Part shown: positions 36,721-39,966 of the stretch, piece after piece | Layout of the letters: each line of letters starts with the position of its first letter | Position numbering within the stretch: position 1 is the stretch's first letter | From: Candidatus Cloacimonadota bacterium | Lineage (GTDB): Bacteria; Cloacimonadota; Cloacimonadia; Cloacimonadales; Cloacimonadaceae | Assembly (NCBI GenBank): GCA_028681035.1 | Contig: JAQUJJ010000018.1 | Span: 1-39,966 of the forward strand | Length of the DNA: 39,966 nt | Direction of reading: 5' to 3' | Translations under genes and position numbers: made by a program | Notes under the pieces: model-generated | Databases searched by the model: none | Told to the model about the DNA's origin: nothing | What the model saw: the letters and a program-made list of their open reading frames with translations, nothing else

Positions 36721-38720
36721 TATGAATCTCCTTTTTTAGTAACTCTATGAAATAGATATATTGCCCCAGTGAAAATCAATAAAGCAGGTATAACTACCCA
36801 ATAATGTAATGTATCCTCACCAGAAACAATTGGTTTCAACCACTTTGAGCTTCCATAAGTAACAAGTACAAGAGCCAGTCCGTTATTTATTGTGTGTGAA
36901 AGCATACTGTTAACTATAGAGCCGGAGCGAACAGTTAAGTACCCTAAAAGCAAACCTAGTAAAAGTACCGGAACAAACCGGAAAGGGTCTAAGTGGAAAG
37001 CAGCAAATAGAAGTGCTGAAATAATCACTGCGATTTTGTTTCCATACTTCTCAAAAAACCGTATCATAAAGCCCCGGAACATCAGCTCCTCACATACACC
37101 CGGTAAAACAGCCATAATCAAGAATACTTTCGCCATGTTTTTATCCATGGTAAACAGTTTGGAGAGTGCTTCCAGATAAGCAGGCGGGAAGGGGAAGATG
37201 TAGTTTATCAATTGCGACAGTATGGATACGATGATAGCCGCTGGAATGGCAATAAAGGGTATTAGTAACAATTCTTTAATCTTTGGTGCCTTAAAACGCA
37301 GTATATCATTCTTCTTTTGCTTTAGTAAACGCAGAACCAGAAACACAGGAATAAAGATAATCCCCAATTGTGTTTGCACCAAGCCACTCATCAGGTCTTT
37401 TTGTTGCAAATAGCTGCCAAGATAGAACATAACTATCAAGGCTAATGTGAAATATACTACTCCATAAAAAGGATTAAAGAAATTGCGTTTATCTTTGGCA
37501 ACTGCTTTCAAGTTTCCACCATCATCATCCGAACGGAACAGGATAGACTCGGTGGTAAACAGTTTGATTGTCCCCCAAATTGCAATTACATCAAGCAAAA
37601 TGGTGCTGCCAATCGTTATTATTAGCTGTGAGATGGTATATTCGTTTATCATTACAGCTTTGAATAGCAGCGCAATATTTACCACTGGTATCAACGCCAT
37701 CAGATTGTTCAATTCCACCGCAGGGAGGAAGCTCACCATGCCCATCATCATAGAGACCATCATGATTGGCTGTTCATAAGTTCTGGCTTCTTTCATATTA
37801 CGGCTGAAGGTGGATATTGAGAGTAGCAACGCAGCGTATAAAGTAGCCAGTGGAACCATCGCCAATATCAAAATAAAGATGGCTTTTACGGGCAACTGAG
37901 CGGAACCCATATCAGCACCCATATTGGACATCATATACTTAAGCGAAAAGCTTATGCTGAAGAGGTTTATCACTACATTTAGCATAGACAGGGTAATGAT
38001 AGTGAGGTATTTACCAAATACTATCTCTTTACGCCCGGCGGAAGATACCAAAAGTGTTTCCAGAGTTTTGCGTTCTTTTTCTCCGGCAACAAGATCGGAA
38101 GCAACGGTTGATGCTCCTGCCACCAACATCATAATCATAATGTAGGGTAGGAACATTCCCAACAGCATTCCCATCTTCTTTTGTGCTGTAGATGTATCCC
38201 TCTCGCGCACACTTACCAAATCCATAAAGTCCGGGTTTATTCCCGACCGTTGGAGCTGTTCTTTTTGCAGTCTCTTTTCGGTATTGGAAAAGGAAGTATA
38301 AAGTTTGTTGTATATTCTCTGGCTACGGTCTTTGGATTTATCGTATTGAATATAGATTTTATAGGATTGCAAACCAACCGAACCGAGTGAATCACGAATC
38401 GTTACAATCGCCTGTATATCTTTATCGGCATAAAGCTTAGGAGTGGTTTCGCTGTAGGGAATAATGGTATATTTATCAATCTTACTAAGCTCATCAGTCA
38501 TCATGCGGGAAACGGCATTATCAACGCTATCTACGATTGCTACTGTGGCACCCTGTTCTTCCAGTGCGATACTTTGGCGGGACATTACCGAATTGAAACC
38601 AATTATCAGCAGTGGATAGAGGATTACGGGAAGGATAAGGGTGGTAAACAAAGTTCGTTTATCGCGTAAAACTTCAAGCATTTCCTTGCGATATATCACG
38701 CCCACTTTCTTAAAACTCAT
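36720..38720 (-). CDS. ABC-2 type permease fused to a CPBP intramembrane protease
   Basis: 666 residues from the ATG at 38720, which has GGAGG nine bases upstream; an ATG at 38741 also exists but overlaps the ATPase gene further. The first ~400 residues are a NatB-like permease: one span near 25-45, a long extracytoplasmic region with GINPDFMDL, then several spans and the GEKERKTLETLLVSS signature. The rest carries a CPBP domain with all motifs: EELMFR (about 543), FAAFH (about 570) and HTINN (about 607). The ABC half probably exports with the adjoining ATPase. The protease half may process a peptide or protein substrate. Confidence 0.9.
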   Translation of the reverse strand: MSFKKVGVIYRKEMLEVLRDKRTLFTTLILPVILYPLLIIGFNSVMSRQSIALEEQGATVAIVDSVDNAVSRMMTDELSKIDKYTIIPYSETTPKLYADKDIQAIVTIRDSLGSVGLQSYKIYIQYDKSKDRSQRIYNKLYTSFSNTEKRLQKEQLQRSGINPDFMDLVSVRERDTSTAQKKMGMLLGMFLPYIMIMMLVAGASTVASDLVAGEKERKTLETLLVSSAGRKEIVFGKYLTIITLSMLNVVINLFSISFSLKYMMSNMGADMGSAQLPVKAIFILILAMVPLATLYAALLLSISTFSRNMKEARTYEQPIMMVSMMMGMVSFLPAVELNNLMALIPVVNIALLFKAVMINEYTISQLIITIGSTILLDVIAIWGTIKLFTTESILFRSDDDGGNLKAVAKDKRNFFNPFYGVVYFTLALIVMFYLGSYLQQKDLMSGLVQTQLGIIFIPVFLVLRLLKQKKNDILRFKAPKIKELLLIPFIAIPAAIIVSILSQLINYIFPFPPAYLEALSKLFTMDKNMAKVFLIMAVLPGVCEELMFRGFMIRFFEKYGNKIAVIISALLFAAFHLDPFRFVPVLLLGLLLGYLTVRSGSIVNSMLSHTINNGLALVLVTYGSSKWLKPIVSGEDTLHYWVVIPALLIFTGAIYLFHRVTKKGDS

Positions 38721-39477
38721 GAGCCAAAACCTCCGCTTCATCGGTGAATTGATTTACATAGTAAACAAAGATATCGTCCAAATCTGTCTGTCCAGATATT
38801 GCCCGTAGCTCTTCAAGAGTGCCATTGGCAAGTAATTTTCCTTTATGAATCATTACAATGCGATCTGCCAATCTTTCCGCTTCCCGCATAATATGCGTGG
38901 AGAACAGCACACATTTGCCTCGTACTTTACATTGACGAACGAAGGCAACAATATTTCTGGCGGTTAGAATATCCAAGCCAGAAGTAGGCTCATCAAATAT
39001 CATTACTGGTGGGTCGTGAATAATGGAACGGACAATTGACACCTTTTGTTTCATACCAGTGGACATAAATTCTATCTTTTTATCTATAAAGTCGTCCATA
39101 TCCAGCAGCTTGCTCATGTCTTTAATTCTTTCGTCTATCAAAGCATCTGTTACACCATATAGTCTGCCAAAATAGCGGATAAACTCTCTTCCCCGCAGCC
39201 GGTTATACAGCCCCGTATCTCCGGTTAAGAAGCCAAGGTTTTCGCGCACTTGCTGCGCCTGTGTCTGTATATTATAGCCTTGAATCTCGGCAGTTCCAGA
39301 AGTGGGCTTGAACACGGTTGATAGAATACGCATGGCGGTAGTTTTGCCAGCTCCATTCACACCTAAGAGGCAGACAATCTCTGCATCTCCCGCTTCAAAA
39401 GTTAGCTCATCAACGGCTCTGAAAACAGTTCCATCCTTCTTGGGAAACTCCTTGCATAGCTTAGTTACTTTGATCAT
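38710..39477 (-). CDS. ABC transporter ATPase, NatA-like
   Basis: 255 residues. Walker A GVNGAGKTT (about 37-45), Q-loop GFLTGDTGLY, signature STGMKQKVS, Walker B VMIFDEPTSGLD and switch His FSTHIM are all seen. The TPTSGTAEIQGYNI style is typical of the DrrA/NatA export group. CGGAG lies upstream of the ATG. The gene overlaps the permease/CPBP gene by 11 bp, so they form one transporter. The natural substrate is unknown; NatAB of Bacillus extrudes sodium. Confidence 0.93.
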   Translation of the reverse strand: MIKVTKLCKEFPKKDGTVFRAVDELTFEAGDAEIVCLLGVNGAGKTTAMRILSTVFKPTSGTAEIQGYNIQTQAQQVRENLGFLTGDTGLYNRLRGREFIRYFGRLYGVTDALIDERIKDMSKLLDMDDFIDKKIEFMSTGMKQKVSIVRSIIHDPPVMIFDEPTSGLDILTARNIVAFVRQCKVRGKCVLFSTHIMREAERLADRIVMIHKGKLLANGTLEELRAISGQTDLDDIFVYYVNQFTDEAEVLAHEF

Positions 39478-39589
39478 GAAATCTCCGTTACTGCAATTTT
39501 ACATAAGAATGGCATTTTTTAAAAACCTGCCTTTTTTGTCGAGGTTTTAATTTTTCCACTTCTTATCTTACAAATAAAAGACGTCTTTC

Positions 39590-39670
39590 TTGCTTGAACT
39601 GCCCTATCATTGCCCTCCACATGGACAATGGGTGGGCAATGATAGGGCAATAATAGGACAATGCAAGCAA
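39590..39670. repeat. R1 hairpin element, copy 3
   Basis: A 15 bp perfect stem (GCCCTATCATTGCCC at 39601-39615, its complement at 39632-39646) continues with mismatches inward. Outer flanks TTGCTTG (39590) and CAAGCAA (39664) also pair. The right side has an extra AATAATAGGACAATG stretch. Confidence 0.88.
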
Positions 39671-39716
39671 AGACGCTGCCGACCAACGCGCAGCCCGATG
39701 GTGCTGGGATGGTTTT

Positions 39717-39793
39717 TTTTTGACTTATATAATCGGCGGCGACATCTCCAAAACAAATGCAACTATTTACATTTTCGCCGATTTATGAGTTAA
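39717..39793. repeat. R2 element, copy B
   Basis: 77 bases, one shorter than copy A (16367-16444). The outer ~21 bases at each end are identical to copy A and the inner ~35 differ. Confidence 0.88.
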
Positions 39794-39857
39794 CCGATCT
39801 TTACCATTCTGCATAGTTATATGCTTGCACTGCAGGCTGTTAGCTGTTTTATGGGCA

Positions 39858-39966
39858 CTACACAAGTTGACGTTTAGTAACTGTTCTTTTGACAGGGTAG
39901 GGGTTTAGATTCAGAGCTTTGTAGATTTGTGTATGGCTTTCTTCGGGGACACTGGTGTCGAGGATA
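39858..39966 (-). CDS. Possible C-terminus of a transposase (cut by window edge)
   Basis: The minus-strand frame is open from the right edge to a TAG at 39858, giving about 35 codons. The peptide includes SHTQIYKALNLNPYPVKRTV, ending KRQLV. The IYxALNLNPYPVKR stretch resembles the C-terminal tail style of some DDE transposases. The evidence is short and from memory, so it is a suggestion only. R1 and R2 elements lie within 270 bp. Confidence 0.3.
   Translation of the reverse strand, partial: ILDTSVPEESHTQIYKALNLNPYPVKRTVTKRQLV

Larger units (their letters stand above)
39478..39857. other. 380 bp gap holding R1 and R2 elements
   Basis: It contains R1 copy 3 and R2 copy B separated by 46 bp. 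The minus-strand side presumably holds the ABC operon promoter, but no convincing box pair was found. Confidence 0.6.

Noticed and set aside
36721..36760. glmS ribozyme
   Set aside because: The glmS start overlaps the preceding gene by one base; there is no leader to hold a ribozyme.

Overview
This window looks like chromosomal DNA of a Gram-negative bacterium with moderate-to-low GC. Outer-membrane features include an Omp85-type barrel fused to a patatin, a 1082-residue barrel-like protein, several lipoproteins and an EnvC-like protein. The mix of families, together with a 144-residue protein whose sequence style I associate with Candidatus Cloacimonadota, suggests that phylum. This is inference from memory, not a database match.

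Layout. Plus strand, 1-8762: a DUF4175-like coiled-coil protein cut by the left edge, a TPR protein, guaB (IMP dehydrogenase), a Xer recombinase, and a ThiY-like binding protein with its ABC ATPase but no permease. A 460 bp repeat-filled gap between converging genes follows. Minus strand, 14939-9223: a TPR lipoprotein ending in a clear terminator, then a tight group of a UmuD-like S24 peptidase, a barrel-like protein and a TauE/SafE exporter. HU (15239) has a near-consensus promoter and its own terminator; next to it is a minus-strand unknown gene. An 885 bp gene-free, repeat-rich stretch precedes dnaN.

From 16933 to 25405 seven plus-strand genes are packed together: dnaN, recF, a UMF1-type MFS transporter, a PotD-like protein, aspS, purN and mtaB. 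After a 398 bp gap a second packed group follows: envC-like, a TsaC-like/low-molecular-weight phosphatase fusion, purL, a LiaF-like membrane protein and a patatin-POTRA-barrel protein. Then come an exported OB-fold-like protein and a small membrane-anchored protein. They converge, over a shared terminator, on a minus-strand group: ABC ATPase, ABC-2 permease/CPBP protease fusion, glmS and a DUF3795 Cys-rich protein. The right edge may hold the C-terminus of a transposase.

Purine synthesis genes (guaB, purN, purL) are spread over three groups, mixed with replication, translation, tRNA modification and envelope genes.

The least expected content is repetitive. Family R1 (an ~80 bp hairpin, three copies), family R2 (an ~78 bp element with matching ends, two copies) and family R3 (a 63 bp palindromic unit) lie in the gaps. 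One R3 copy is read in frame as part of a ~110-residue tail on RecF. The dnaN upstream region also holds a 4 x 21 bp tandem array and a 28 bp inverted repeat. No CRISPR array, prophage, rRNA or tRNA gene was recognised.
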